64,000 nucleotides of DNA, taken from contig NZ_KI535310.1 in NCBI RefSeq assembly GCF_000482365.1, forward strand, positions 8,956-72,955. The letters run 5' to 3'. Source of the stretch: Porphyromonas uenonis DSM 23387 = JCM 13868. Its GTDB lineage: Bacteria > Bacteroidota > Bacteroidia > Bacteroidales > Porphyromonadaceae. Position numbers and translations under genes: made by a program. The notes under the pieces are model-generated. The model saw nothing but the letters and a program-made list of their open reading frames with translations, was not told where the DNA came from and did no database searches. This document shows, in pieces, positions 8,819 through 17,033 of this stretch; within the stretch, counting starts at the first letter, position 1; every line of letters starts with the position of its first letter.

Positions 8819-8872
8819 TGAACGCTGAGGCAAGTGCTACAGACTCAGTACGTGAGACAACCCAACCTCTCT

Positions 8873-9622
8873 ATGCTACTACGGATACTATACATTATAT
8901 ATATAGTCTTATTTGCGGCTCCCATTTATGCGGTCCTTACCATCATCTTAGCAGTCATTATGACGGTGGGCTGCTTGCTCGGCTTTGGCAAGTTCTTTAG
9001 CTACTACCCTGGACTCATCTGGTCGTGGCTAGGACTAATCCTATCCCTCTGTCCCGTCACCGTACGAGGGCGCAAGAACTACGACAAGAAGGCCGGACCC
9101 TACGTGGTCATGGCAAATCATCAGGGAGCCTACGACATCTTCCTCCTCTACGGCTTCCTCGGCATCCCCTTCAAGTGGGTGATGAAAGAGTCGCTACGGC
9201 GTGTTCCCTTCGTGGGTAAAGCGTGCGAGGTAGCGGGCTTTATCTTTGTCAATGGGCATAGCATACAGAACATTCGCAACTCGCTAGACGAAGCGAAGCG
9301 TTCGCTCGGTGATGGTTACTCTATCTTTATCTTCCCCGAGGGCAGTCGTACCCGCACAGGGCGTATGCAGCCCTTCAAAAAGGGGGGCTTCGTCATAGCC
9401 GACGAACTAGACATACCGATCATTCCTGTCTCCATCTCGGGCTCCTATGGAGTAATGCGTGCTGGCTCGCTCCTACCCCACTGGCGTCGCCTCTACCTAG
9501 ACATACACCAGCCTATTCATCCTCGTGAGTTCCACACCTCAGATCAGCCGATGCAAGACCTCCGCGAGCAGGTCTACCATACGATACAGCAAGGCATCCA
9601 CGATGGCACAGAGCAACTCTAG
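8873..9622 (+). CDS. plsC: 1-acyl-sn-glycerol-3-phosphate acyltransferase
   Basis: This membrane enzyme adds the second acyl chain to lysophosphatidate in phospholipid synthesis. The 249-residue product has one or two N-terminal membrane segments (about residues 1-55). The acyltransferase motif NHQGAYD (HX4D) lies near residue 82, and the phosphate-binding motif FPEGSRTRTG near 155. ATG 8873 is preferred over GTG 8834, which is only about 15 nt after the -7 box. The stop overlaps the phosphatase start, so the two are translationally coupled. Confidence 0.9.
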   Translation: MLLRILYIIYIVLFAAPIYAVLTIILAVIMTVGCLLGFGKFFSYYPGLIWSWLGLILSLCPVTVRGRKNYDKKAGPYVVMANHQGAYDIFLLYGFLGIPFKWVMKESLRRVPFVGKACEVAGFIFVNGHSIQNIRNSLDEAKRSLGDGYSIFIFPEGSRTRTGRMQPFKKGGFVIADELDIPIIPVSISGSYGVMRAGSLLPHWRRLYLDIHQPIHPREFHTSDQPMQDLREQVYHTIQQGIHDGTEQL

Positions 9623-10112
9623 CACCACGGCTCCTTATCGCATCCTCTTCGTCTGCCTAGGCAATATCTGTCGCTCGCCTCTCGCTGAGGCTATCATGCG
9701 GCAGCTTCTAGCCGAAGACCCAGCGACTTCATCTCGGATTGAGGTGGACTCGGCTGGCATCGGCGGTTGGCACCAAGGCAGTCTACCAGATCCACGAATG
9801 CGTGCTCATGCGGCAAGACGAGGAATTGAGATGACACACCGGGCGAGGCAGGTGACGGATAGAGACTTTGAGACCTTTGACCTAATCGTCGCCATGGACG
9901 ATGGCAACTACGAGGCGCTACGTGAGCTGGCGCCTACGTTAGAGCAGCAGGCGAAGGTCGTGCGCATGGCGGACTACCTCGAGCAGATGCCGTGGGATCA
10001 CATACCCGACCCATACTACGGTGGAGCTTCGGGCTTTGAGCTAGTCCTCGACCTACTCACCGAGGCGTGTACCCGTCTATACCATCGTTGCGCCGCTCAG
10101 AGCGATAAGTAA
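9603..10112 (+). CDS. Low-molecular-weight protein tyrosine phosphatase
   Basis: This cytoplasmic phosphatase belongs to the LMW-PTP family. The P-loop VCLGNICRSP has the CX5R signature, with nucleophile C18 and R24 of 169 residues. The acid loop DPYYGG lies near residue 138. ATG 9603 lies inside the last codons of plsC (20-nt overlap). In other bacteria such enzymes reverse tyrosine kinases of capsule export. No kinase lies nearby, so the target is unknown. Confidence 0.93.
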   Translation: MAQSNSSTTAPYRILFVCLGNICRSPLAEAIMRQLLAEDPATSSRIEVDSAGIGGWHQGSLPDPRMRAHAARRGIEMTHRARQVTDRDFETFDLIVAMDDGNYEALRELAPTLEQQAKVVRMADYLEQMPWDHIPDPYYGGASGFELVLDLLTEACTRLYHRCAAQSDK

Positions 10113-10141
10113 ACAAGTGAGGGGGACAGCACTACTTTTCG

Positions 10142-10149
10142 TACTTTTG
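10142..10149 (+). promoter_or_regulatory. -7 promoter box for the transferase operon
   Basis: TACTTTTG fits TAnnTTTG and lies 46 nt before the ATG at 10196. No -33 box was found. Confidence 0.6.
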
Positions 10150-10195
10150 CGCTGGACTTATTACGATCCTAATTAACGAGCAATCTTTGATTCTG

Positions 10196-11959
10196 ATGTT
10201 TCCTAAGATAAAAAGGCTTCTCTCCATCTGTGGCGGCTATCTCAAGCAACTGTGGGGACGCATGTGTAGCATGCCGACCCTCTTTGTCTTCCTGACACTC
10301 CTGCAGGTGATCATGGGTGGCTTAATGATACTTCACCTTCGCATGGAGATGCCTCTGCTCCTTTGGCTGGGAGGCTATATCGCCGGCACAGCGATACTGA
10401 TGACGCTCCCCGCCATCCTGCCTCAGCGGTGGTGGCGCATCACGTGGACTAGCCTGATCGTACTGCTCTCGGCTGTACTATTTATATATGAGTACTATCT
10501 CCTGACACAGCACGGCACACTCCTGACGCAGACTGTATTGCTACAGTACTATACGCCCCGTGCCGACGAGGTGTGTCGCTCACTACTACTCTGGAGCATA
10601 CCGCTGCGCTCCCTCCTAAAGTCCATCGGGCTACTCTGTGTCATCTCCCTCGCGACTTGGTTAATACGCAAGGGCTGGGGACTACTCTCTCTGATACTAT
10701 TGGTGCTCATATCTGGTGTGCCACACGCCATGCAGATTAGCCCGATAGTGGCCGAAGGTATCTCCAATGATGAGGCTTACACCCTCGCTCACGAGTACAA
10801 TATGATGAGTCGCTACATCGGGACGACGCTAGGAGTCTTTGCCAATCAAAAGCGATACGATGATATGGCGCAGAACTTATGGAAAAACGTTCCGACCAAC
10901 GTTCGTCTCATGCCTCAGCGTCAGCCGCACAATGTGGTGGTCATCATCGGCGAGTCTCTACGTCGCTTAGATATGCACTGCTACGGCTACCCGCTAGAGA
11001 ATACACCACACCTAGACTCGCTCGTACGCTCGGGCTCACTCACGCTATATGACGATGTCGTCTGCCCACAGCCCAACACAATCACCTCACTGCGACGTGT
11101 CCTCACCATACGAGGAGAGGATGAGCAGGCGCCTTGGGATGCCACGACTACGCTACCTATCGCTTTCTCCTCCGCTGGCTACAAAACTTATTGGTGTAGC
11201 AATCAAGAGATGGCTGGAGATTGGATCGAGGAGGTGTCGCTCATAGCCTCTACCGCAGATAGCTCGTACTACACAGAGGGAAGCACCTCTAGTGCCTTGC
11301 ACTGGAAGGCTGGTCGAGTCAAGTACGATGAACTCCTCCTCCCACATCTAACGGACTACCGACAGACCACTTCGCCTAGCGGTCATCTACTTGTGATGAC
11401 CCACCTAATGGGTAATCATGCAGCCTTTGCCGATAGATACCCACACGACCGCTTTGGCCGCTTTACGGCTGAAGATGTGAGGCAATTGGAGCCTCACCTC
11501 AGTGCCGGCGAGGCGCAAAACTCGGCAGAGTATATGAACTCTATCCTCTACAACGACTACATCGTCTCAGAGATTATCAAGTACTACAGCCAAAGCTCCT
11601 CCATTGTCATCTACTTCTCCGACCATGGACTAGCTCGCTATGACAATCCCGAGGCACCTCATCAAGCAGCTCACTCAGTCTCTGAGAGGTCCCTCCAGAT
11701 ACCCTTCATGGTCTATATGTCCGACCAGTTTGCAGCTGAGAATCCAGACGTCCTACTAGCCGTACAGCGCGCTAAGTACAAGCCCTTCATGACGGACCTT
11801 TTCACCTCTTCACTGATGGGACTGATGGGGATCCAGTCAAACTATACCATCCCCCGCTTACAGCTGTGGAGTCTCCAGTACGACGCCACCCGACCTAGAC
11901 GTATCAAGGGCTTTGGCACTGAGGTCACCTTCACCCCTAAGCATCCAGATCAGCTATGA
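10196..11959 (+). CDS. Phosphoethanolamine transferase-like inner-membrane protein (sulfatase superfamily)
   Basis: The 587-residue protein has about five N-terminal membrane helices (to about residue 175) and a periplasmic alkaline-phosphatase-fold domain, the plan of EptA/CptA enzymes that decorate lipid A or LPS core with phosphoethanolamine. Catalytic landmarks are present: IIGESLRR with the nucleophile position in GES (about 252-254), then YGYPLENTP. HLMGNH lies near 403-408 and the metal site FSDHG near 475-477. ATG 10196 is chosen; TTG 10187 is also in frame. Its stop overlaps the next gene in ATGA. The substrate is inferred from family. Confidence 0.85.
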   Translation: MFPKIKRLLSICGGYLKQLWGRMCSMPTLFVFLTLLQVIMGGLMILHLRMEMPLLLWLGGYIAGTAILMTLPAILPQRWWRITWTSLIVLLSAVLFIYEYYLLTQHGTLLTQTVLLQYYTPRADEVCRSLLLWSIPLRSLLKSIGLLCVISLATWLIRKGWGLLSLILLVLISGVPHAMQISPIVAEGISNDEAYTLAHEYNMMSRYIGTTLGVFANQKRYDDMAQNLWKNVPTNVRLMPQRQPHNVVVIIGESLRRLDMHCYGYPLENTPHLDSLVRSGSLTLYDDVVCPQPNTITSLRRVLTIRGEDEQAPWDATTTLPIAFSSAGYKTYWCSNQEMAGDWIEEVSLIASTADSSYYTEGSTSSALHWKAGRVKYDELLLPHLTDYRQTTSPSGHLLVMTHLMGNHAAFADRYPHDRFGRFTAEDVRQLEPHLSAGEAQNSAEYMNSILYNDYIVSEIIKYYSQSSSIVIYFSDHGLARYDNPEAPHQAAHSVSERSLQIPFMVYMSDQFAAENPDVLLAVQRAKYKPFMTDLFTSSLMGLMGIQSNYTIPRLQLWSLQYDATRPRRIKGFGTEVTFTPKHPDQL

Positions 11960-13623
11960 AAAAGGCTCTCTTCAACTACCTCCAGGGGGTCAAAGCTAGG
12001 GCTCCTCAGCTAGTATGGCTACTGATTGCGATGCTAGCGATCTTGACGCTCAATAATCTCGTCCTCAGAGATCTGCTCTCAAAGAGTGCTCCTTATCTAT
12101 CTAAGGAGAATATTCCCCTACTATGGGACACCCTCTGGATGGCTACCCTACTCTACGTCATCCCCACCCTGATACCCCATCGCATCACACGCAAGGTAGT
12201 CCTCATCACTGAGCTGGTACTGGTCAGTGCCGTACACATTATGGATCTCTACCTCGTCAGTACCTACCAGATGCCCTACTGTGACGCTATCGCCACACCT
12301 ATCTTTGCGACCAATCCTGGAGAGGCACACGGCTTCTTCAAGTCGCTACGACTAGATATGCCCTTCATGCTACGAGAGTGGGGCAAGCTACTACTGGCCA
12401 TCTTTCTACCGCTCGGAGGCTCTTGGTTGATCAGTCGTGCCAAGGATGCTAAAAAGGGGCTTTCTCCCGAACGTATCACACGCTTCCAGAAATATAGCTC
12501 CACAATCCTCTTCATAGTGGTCCTCGTCGGGGCACACATACTCGGTATCAGCTACCTACGTAAGACTCGTATAGTGGCTAGCGAAGGGGGTATCCAGTAC
12601 AATATCCACGCTCCTATAGCTCGCCTCTATCTGAGCAGTCGTATGTTATGTCAAAACGCTAAGCACTGCGCTCTCAACTACAGACCTCGGCAAGCGACAC
12701 CTCAAGAGGTAACCGTAGACTCGCTCCTACCACCGCACAATGTTGTGCTGGTCGTCGCCGAAGATATCTACCCGCACCTGATGCACTGTTACAATCCTAT
12801 CGTTAGCGACAACACCCCCGCCATAGACTCCCTCCAGCAGACTGGCTCTCTCATCAAGCTCGATAGCATCTATAGTGCCTCTGACAATGCGGCTCTCGCA
12901 GCTGCCTGGACGCTCTCCCTATGTCCTAAGGATAGTCCTGACAGTTGGGATACCTACCCCTCTATCTATAGTATCTTTCGAGTAGCAGGCTACGACACCT
13001 ATTGGCTGGACAACACTCCACGCATAGCTCACGGACTAGATGTCTACCCCCCGCTAGCAGCCGACTGCGATGACCTCTTCTTTACCAATCTCCGTGCAGA
13101 CGATCAGGACTGGACAGACCAAATCCCCTACGACGATGCTGTTCTCAACTACCTCAAGCCGCTAAAAGACCAGTCCCGCCTCACCACCATCCATCTCTTA
13201 GGAGGTCGGAGTAACATTTGGTGGCGCATCCCCGAGGAGTTCTACAGGTACAACCGTCTATCTGCAAACACCGACATAAGCCTGTCTGGCGATGCACTAG
13301 ACCACCTAGCTCAGTACTACAATGTCGTCTACTACCAGGATGACCTCCTCAAGCGAATCGTAACGTACTACCAGGACACCCCCACGATACTTATCTTCTG
13401 TAGCCCCGTAGGCGTATACGGTGAGTGGCACCCCTACTCCAGCGATCAGGTGACTCCCGACACTAGAGCGCAGGTGCCGATGCTACTCTACCTCTCCCCA
13501 GCTATGCAACGCATATCGCCCACCCTACGAGATCAGCTGCTACAACTCAATACAGAGCGACACAACCTCAGCGACCTACCTCAGATACTGATGCGTCTCT
13601 CTGGCATCAAGGTCTCTTTGTAA
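11956..13623 (+). CDS. Catalytically degenerate paralogue of the upstream transferase (pseudoenzyme)
   Basis: This 555-residue membrane protein is collinear with its neighbour: N-terminal helices, then the same fold (HNVVLVVAED...HCYN...NTPAIDSL; AGYDTYWLDN). At each active-site position the residues are lost. GES becomes AED (268-270), HLMGNH becomes HLLGGRS (413-419), and SDHG becomes SPVG (483-486). The frame is intact, so this is not a decayed gene. The 4-nt ATGA overlap couples it to the active paralogue, which suggests a partner or regulator role. That role is inferred. Confidence 0.82.
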   Translation: MKKALFNYLQGVKARAPQLVWLLIAMLAILTLNNLVLRDLLSKSAPYLSKENIPLLWDTLWMATLLYVIPTLIPHRITRKVVLITELVLVSAVHIMDLYLVSTYQMPYCDAIATPIFATNPGEAHGFFKSLRLDMPFMLREWGKLLLAIFLPLGGSWLISRAKDAKKGLSPERITRFQKYSSTILFIVVLVGAHILGISYLRKTRIVASEGGIQYNIHAPIARLYLSSRMLCQNAKHCALNYRPRQATPQEVTVDSLLPPHNVVLVVAEDIYPHLMHCYNPIVSDNTPAIDSLQQTGSLIKLDSIYSASDNAALAAAWTLSLCPKDSPDSWDTYPSIYSIFRVAGYDTYWLDNTPRIAHGLDVYPPLAADCDDLFFTNLRADDQDWTDQIPYDDAVLNYLKPLKDQSRLTTIHLLGGRSNIWWRIPEEFYRYNRLSANTDISLSGDALDHLAQYYNVVYYQDDLLKRIVTYYQDTPTILIFCSPVGVYGEWHPYSSDQVTPDTRAQVPMLLYLSPAMQRISPTLRDQLLQLNTERHNLSDLPQILMRLSGIKVSL

Positions 13624-13645
13624 ACCTACTCCCCACACACAAAGG

Positions 13646-13690
13646 TTGCCACACCTATGGGACTTCGAGCCTCATTCGTGTGGCAATTGT
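13646..13690 (+). terminator. Terminator after the transferase operon
   Basis: TTGCCACAC (13646-13654) pairs with GTGTGGCAA (13678-13686), followed by TTGTTTT. It ends 23 nt after the operon stop. Confidence 0.65.
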
Positions 13691-13726
13691 TTTCTCCCGA
13701 GGAATTTTCCACAATAGCTACCGAGG

Positions 13727-13766
13727 AACTGAGACGAGCTCTTTTTTTTTATCATGCGTCAGCCCT
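13727..13766 (+). mobile_element. Solo right end of the MITE-like family
   Basis: GAGACGAGCTC, a T-run, then TTATCATGCGTCAGCCCT matches the right end of the full copies (8740-8778). A GAGGAATTTTCC-like palindrome remnant precedes it. No left end or 11-bp duplication was found, so it is a truncated relic or solo end. It lies 55 bp before the -7 box at 13822. Confidence 0.65.
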
Positions 13767-13821
13767 AGGCTACTCGAAGTCCAGGGGGACGCTCTCTATT
13801 GCTTTGCTTCAAAACATTTTA

Positions 13822-13829
13822 TATCTTTG
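13822..13829 (+). promoter_or_regulatory. -7 promoter box for the secreted endopeptidase
   Basis: TATCTTTG lies about 214 nt before the ATG at 14044, leaving a long untranslated leader. No gene or known riboswitch was recognised in that leader. Confidence 0.6.
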
Positions 13830-14043
13830 CCTGAGGTATGTAACCAGACCGAAAGCGAACACGATAGAACCGAAACATACTATCACACCAATAGCTACAA
13901 GGTCAGGTGCGCTCGTGCCCTCACCACCGAGGACGTGGTCACTAGGGTGCACGGAGAGTGCATCTGACGAGGATTCACTGGCTCTGTACCTAAAGAGAGA
14001 TCTATCTACTACTTAAGCAACCATACAATACGAACGAAGACTG

Positions 14044-16923
14044 ATGCATCACTTAACGAATCGACTGATCCTGCGGATTCTCTTTCCGCTCTGCCTTCTC
14101 GCTGTAGCCAATAGCGGTAGCGCACAACAATCCTTCGGGGGCAGACCACAGCTCCTCGGAGAGGGTACACTACGTACCGCAACGGCAGGTATATCGCTTG
14201 CCCCAGACTTTAACCCTCAAGACTTACTCCGCAAAGAGGCATGGCACGAAGGGACACTCCAGCGCAAACCTTACAACGTCGGCAAGGTAGTCCCATGCTC
14301 CATCGACTTCGCCACAGCTGCTGAGCTCATCGGCTCCGTAGCAGGCACTGACATCTACCGACTAGAGATAGATATGGAGCAGACACCTGTAGGTCTGAAT
14401 CTGTACTACTCCGACTTCTTCATTCCCCAGGGTGGTCGACTCTATATCTACACACCTAGTGGCGATCAGCTCCTCGGAGCCTACACACACGAGACACATC
14501 CTCGGCATGGGGCCTTTGCCTCTGAGCCTCTGAGCGGTAATAAGCTCATATTAGACTATGAGGCTCCTAGAGGCTCTGCTAGGCCCTCTATCCAGATCAG
14601 TGGCGTGGGCTACCTCTACCGCTCGACAATGCAGGCGATGCCTACGATAGAGCGCGAAGACGGCTCAGATCCTGGCAGAGACAAGTACTGTCAAATCAAT
14701 GTTAACTGCCCCGAAGGCGACAAGTGGCAAGAGCAGAAGAGTAGCTCCGTCATCTATATGCCTATCTTTGCGGACGGTAGTATGTCTCTCTGCTCGGGCA
14801 ACCTCATCAACAATGTCAAGGGAGACTTCAAGCCTTATATCCTCACAGCAGCACACTGCTCTGGCGAGGGTGAGACGAAAGACCCCTCGGTAGGAGCATT
14901 TAAAGGAGACTTCGGTATAGACCAGGAGAAGATGGATCAGTGGATTTTTGGCTTTCACTATGAGAAGCCACGCTGCAACAATAGTGACTACGGCTTCCAA
15001 ACGACCAAGACACTCACCGGCGCTACGATCCGCACCTACACATCTCCCTATGGTTACTCCGATGGTATGCTCCTAGAGCTCAAGGAGGATATACCTCTCG
15101 ACTACCGTGTCTACTACTCGGGTTGGAATGCTACTGAGAGCGATACTTGGCGTACTGGAGCGGGTATCCATCACCCTGCAGGAGATGCGACCAAGATTGC
15201 CCTATACAGTGGAGGCATGAGTCTTGGTCAGTGGAGGGAAGGCCTTGCAACGAATCCTACAACCTTAGGGGGGCTGTATGATCACTACAAGCTCATGTTT
15301 GACAAAGGGAATACCGAGGGTGGCTCTTCTGGTTCGCCACTATACAATGAGCAAAAAGAGCAGATCGGCACTCTGACAGGTGGTATGACAGCTACCTGCG
15401 CTCAAGACGGATTCTATGGACGTCTCAGCTCACACTTCAACAAGTACAAGGACAAGGGCAAGCTCCACCACATGGATATGTACCTTGACCCAGAGAATAC
15501 GGGAGCTCTCAAGGTGGCTGGCACATGGCGCCAGGGATACGAGCCTTTTGCCCCTATACGTGAGCTACGTGGTAAGCTAGACCTCCAGGACCACCCCAAG
15601 GTAGAGCTCGAGTGGGATGCAGTTCCTGCACATGCACAGGGCTACCCCATCAGCTATCAGATATACCGTAATGGCATACTACTCAAGGAGGTGACAGAGA
15701 CGAAGTATACAGACCAGCTAACCTCAGACCTGACAGCACCAGGCTCTGTCAGCTATGCTGTCAAGGCTATCTATGATGTCGAAGGCAAGCCAGCCTCTAC
15801 CCCTGCTGCTTACCGTACCATCTATACGGGTAAACTCGTCAAAGAGGTCAAGGCTAATGTCAAGGCTAATGATGCAAATGGAGGAGTCTCACTCTCTTGG
15901 TCAGCTCCTCTCAATGCGCAGATCGTCTCTAAGATTGCGGACAGAGCAAAGATGCATCCTGTCAAAGCATCCCACAGCGGGGTATCTGCTACTAACAAAA
16001 GTTTTGATTTACGCTACTTTGACAAGTTCCGCTTAGGGCTCTCACCCTTTGACAAGCCACTCTATGTGCTCCAAGTCAACATCCTCCCTGTGCCAAGTAG
16101 CAAAGGCAGACTACACTATATCTATTTGCGCCAGAAACTCAATAATAGCCCCGAATACATTCAATTCTATAAAAGTCCCAAGGAAAAGGATGTAACTGGA
16201 GCGCCTGAGTGGCTCTCGGTACCTCTCCTAAAGCCATTTAAGCTACACATGGAGGAGAATCTTGAAGTAGGATATAAAATTCCAACAGACCTTCCACACG
16301 AGGTGTACATCGATACAAACTCTAAGGATGAATACATTAGTGTGGACGGAGGTCTCGCTGCTCTCTTTTCTCGTGGTATAGGTGAGTTTGAACCAATGAC
16401 TAACTTTACAGACCAAGGCTACATGGCTATCGAGCTGGTTGTCTCTGACAATCCTACGCTCACCCGAGGCGATACGATCCGTGAGACCTTCACACGTGGC
16501 CCACTGCCCGTTCCACTCCCCGAGGTCAAAGGCTACGCGGTCTATCGCAATGACGAGCTTATCTCCCAGATTGAGCCTACCCAACTCTCTTACCAAGACG
16601 CTGCAGGCAAGGAGGGTGACAACTACCGTATCGAGGTACTGTACGAAGCTCCCGAGAAGCTCGCTGTAGATAAGGGTATAAAGGGCGCTCAGCAGCCTTA
16701 TCTCTATCCTTCTATCATACGAGATCTGGCGACCCTCACTGAGGCGGACGAGGCGCTATCGCTACAGCTCTACGACCTGTCAGGACGCTGTCTCCTAGCG
16801 CTACAAGGCGATGCGCTACGTAGCTCTATTGATCTGACCGATCTACCCGAGGGCTCATACATTGCGCTCATACGTACTGCACAAGAGACCTTCACGCAGA
16901 GAGTTGTGATTAAACGGAATTAA
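14044..16923 (+). CDS. Secreted lysyl-endopeptidase-like serine protease, T9SS cargo
   Basis: The 959-residue precursor has a signal peptide (about 1-27, cut after GSAQ). A trypsin-fold domain carries the full triad: TAAHC (H271), SDGMLLELKED (D340) and GGSSGSPL (S429). That layout fits the lysyl endopeptidase (PepK/Achromobacter protease I) group. Fibronectin-III-like modules follow (about 520-610 and 830-880), with a cleaved-adhesin-like region between. The last 65 residues are a type A T9SS sorting domain (LQLYDLSGRCLL...LPEGSYIALIRT...QRVVIKRN). It is therefore exported across the outer membrane. Cleavage specificity is inferred. Confidence 0.88.
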   Translation: MHHLTNRLILRILFPLCLLAVANSGSAQQSFGGRPQLLGEGTLRTATAGISLAPDFNPQDLLRKEAWHEGTLQRKPYNVGKVVPCSIDFATAAELIGSVAGTDIYRLEIDMEQTPVGLNLYYSDFFIPQGGRLYIYTPSGDQLLGAYTHETHPRHGAFASEPLSGNKLILDYEAPRGSARPSIQISGVGYLYRSTMQAMPTIEREDGSDPGRDKYCQINVNCPEGDKWQEQKSSSVIYMPIFADGSMSLCSGNLINNVKGDFKPYILTAAHCSGEGETKDPSVGAFKGDFGIDQEKMDQWIFGFHYEKPRCNNSDYGFQTTKTLTGATIRTYTSPYGYSDGMLLELKEDIPLDYRVYYSGWNATESDTWRTGAGIHHPAGDATKIALYSGGMSLGQWREGLATNPTTLGGLYDHYKLMFDKGNTEGGSSGSPLYNEQKEQIGTLTGGMTATCAQDGFYGRLSSHFNKYKDKGKLHHMDMYLDPENTGALKVAGTWRQGYEPFAPIRELRGKLDLQDHPKVELEWDAVPAHAQGYPISYQIYRNGILLKEVTETKYTDQLTSDLTAPGSVSYAVKAIYDVEGKPASTPAAYRTIYTGKLVKEVKANVKANDANGGVSLSWSAPLNAQIVSKIADRAKMHPVKASHSGVSATNKSFDLRYFDKFRLGLSPFDKPLYVLQVNILPVPSSKGRLHYIYLRQKLNNSPEYIQFYKSPKEKDVTGAPEWLSVPLLKPFKLHMEENLEVGYKIPTDLPHEVYIDTNSKDEYISVDGGLAALFSRGIGEFEPMTNFTDQGYMAIELVVSDNPTLTRGDTIRETFTRGPLPVPLPEVKGYAVYRNDELISQIEPTQLSYQDAAGKEGDNYRIEVLYEAPEKLAVDKGIKGAQQPYLYPSIIRDLATLTEADEALSLQLYDLSGRCLLALQGDALRSSIDLTDLPEGSYIALIRTAQETFTQRVVIKRN

Positions 16924-16952
16924 CTTTAAGCTCTCTAAGCAAGCAAAGGTGA

Positions 16953-16990
16953 CTGAGGAGGAAGTAGCTCGCCAAGAGGCTTCCCCTCAG
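16953..16990 (+). terminator. Hairpin after the endopeptidase gene
   Basis: CTGAGGAGGAAG (16953-16964) pairs with CTTCCCCTCAG (16980-16990). There is no T-run after it, so termination is uncertain. Confidence 0.35.
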
Positions 16991-17033
16991 CACCCAGCTT
17001 AAACAGATTACAAACCCTAAACGAACAAATACT

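Noticed and set aside
13657-14016. A 119-codon plus-strand frame before the endopeptidase
   Set aside because: It runs across a terminator, a MITE end and a promoter, and resembles nothing.
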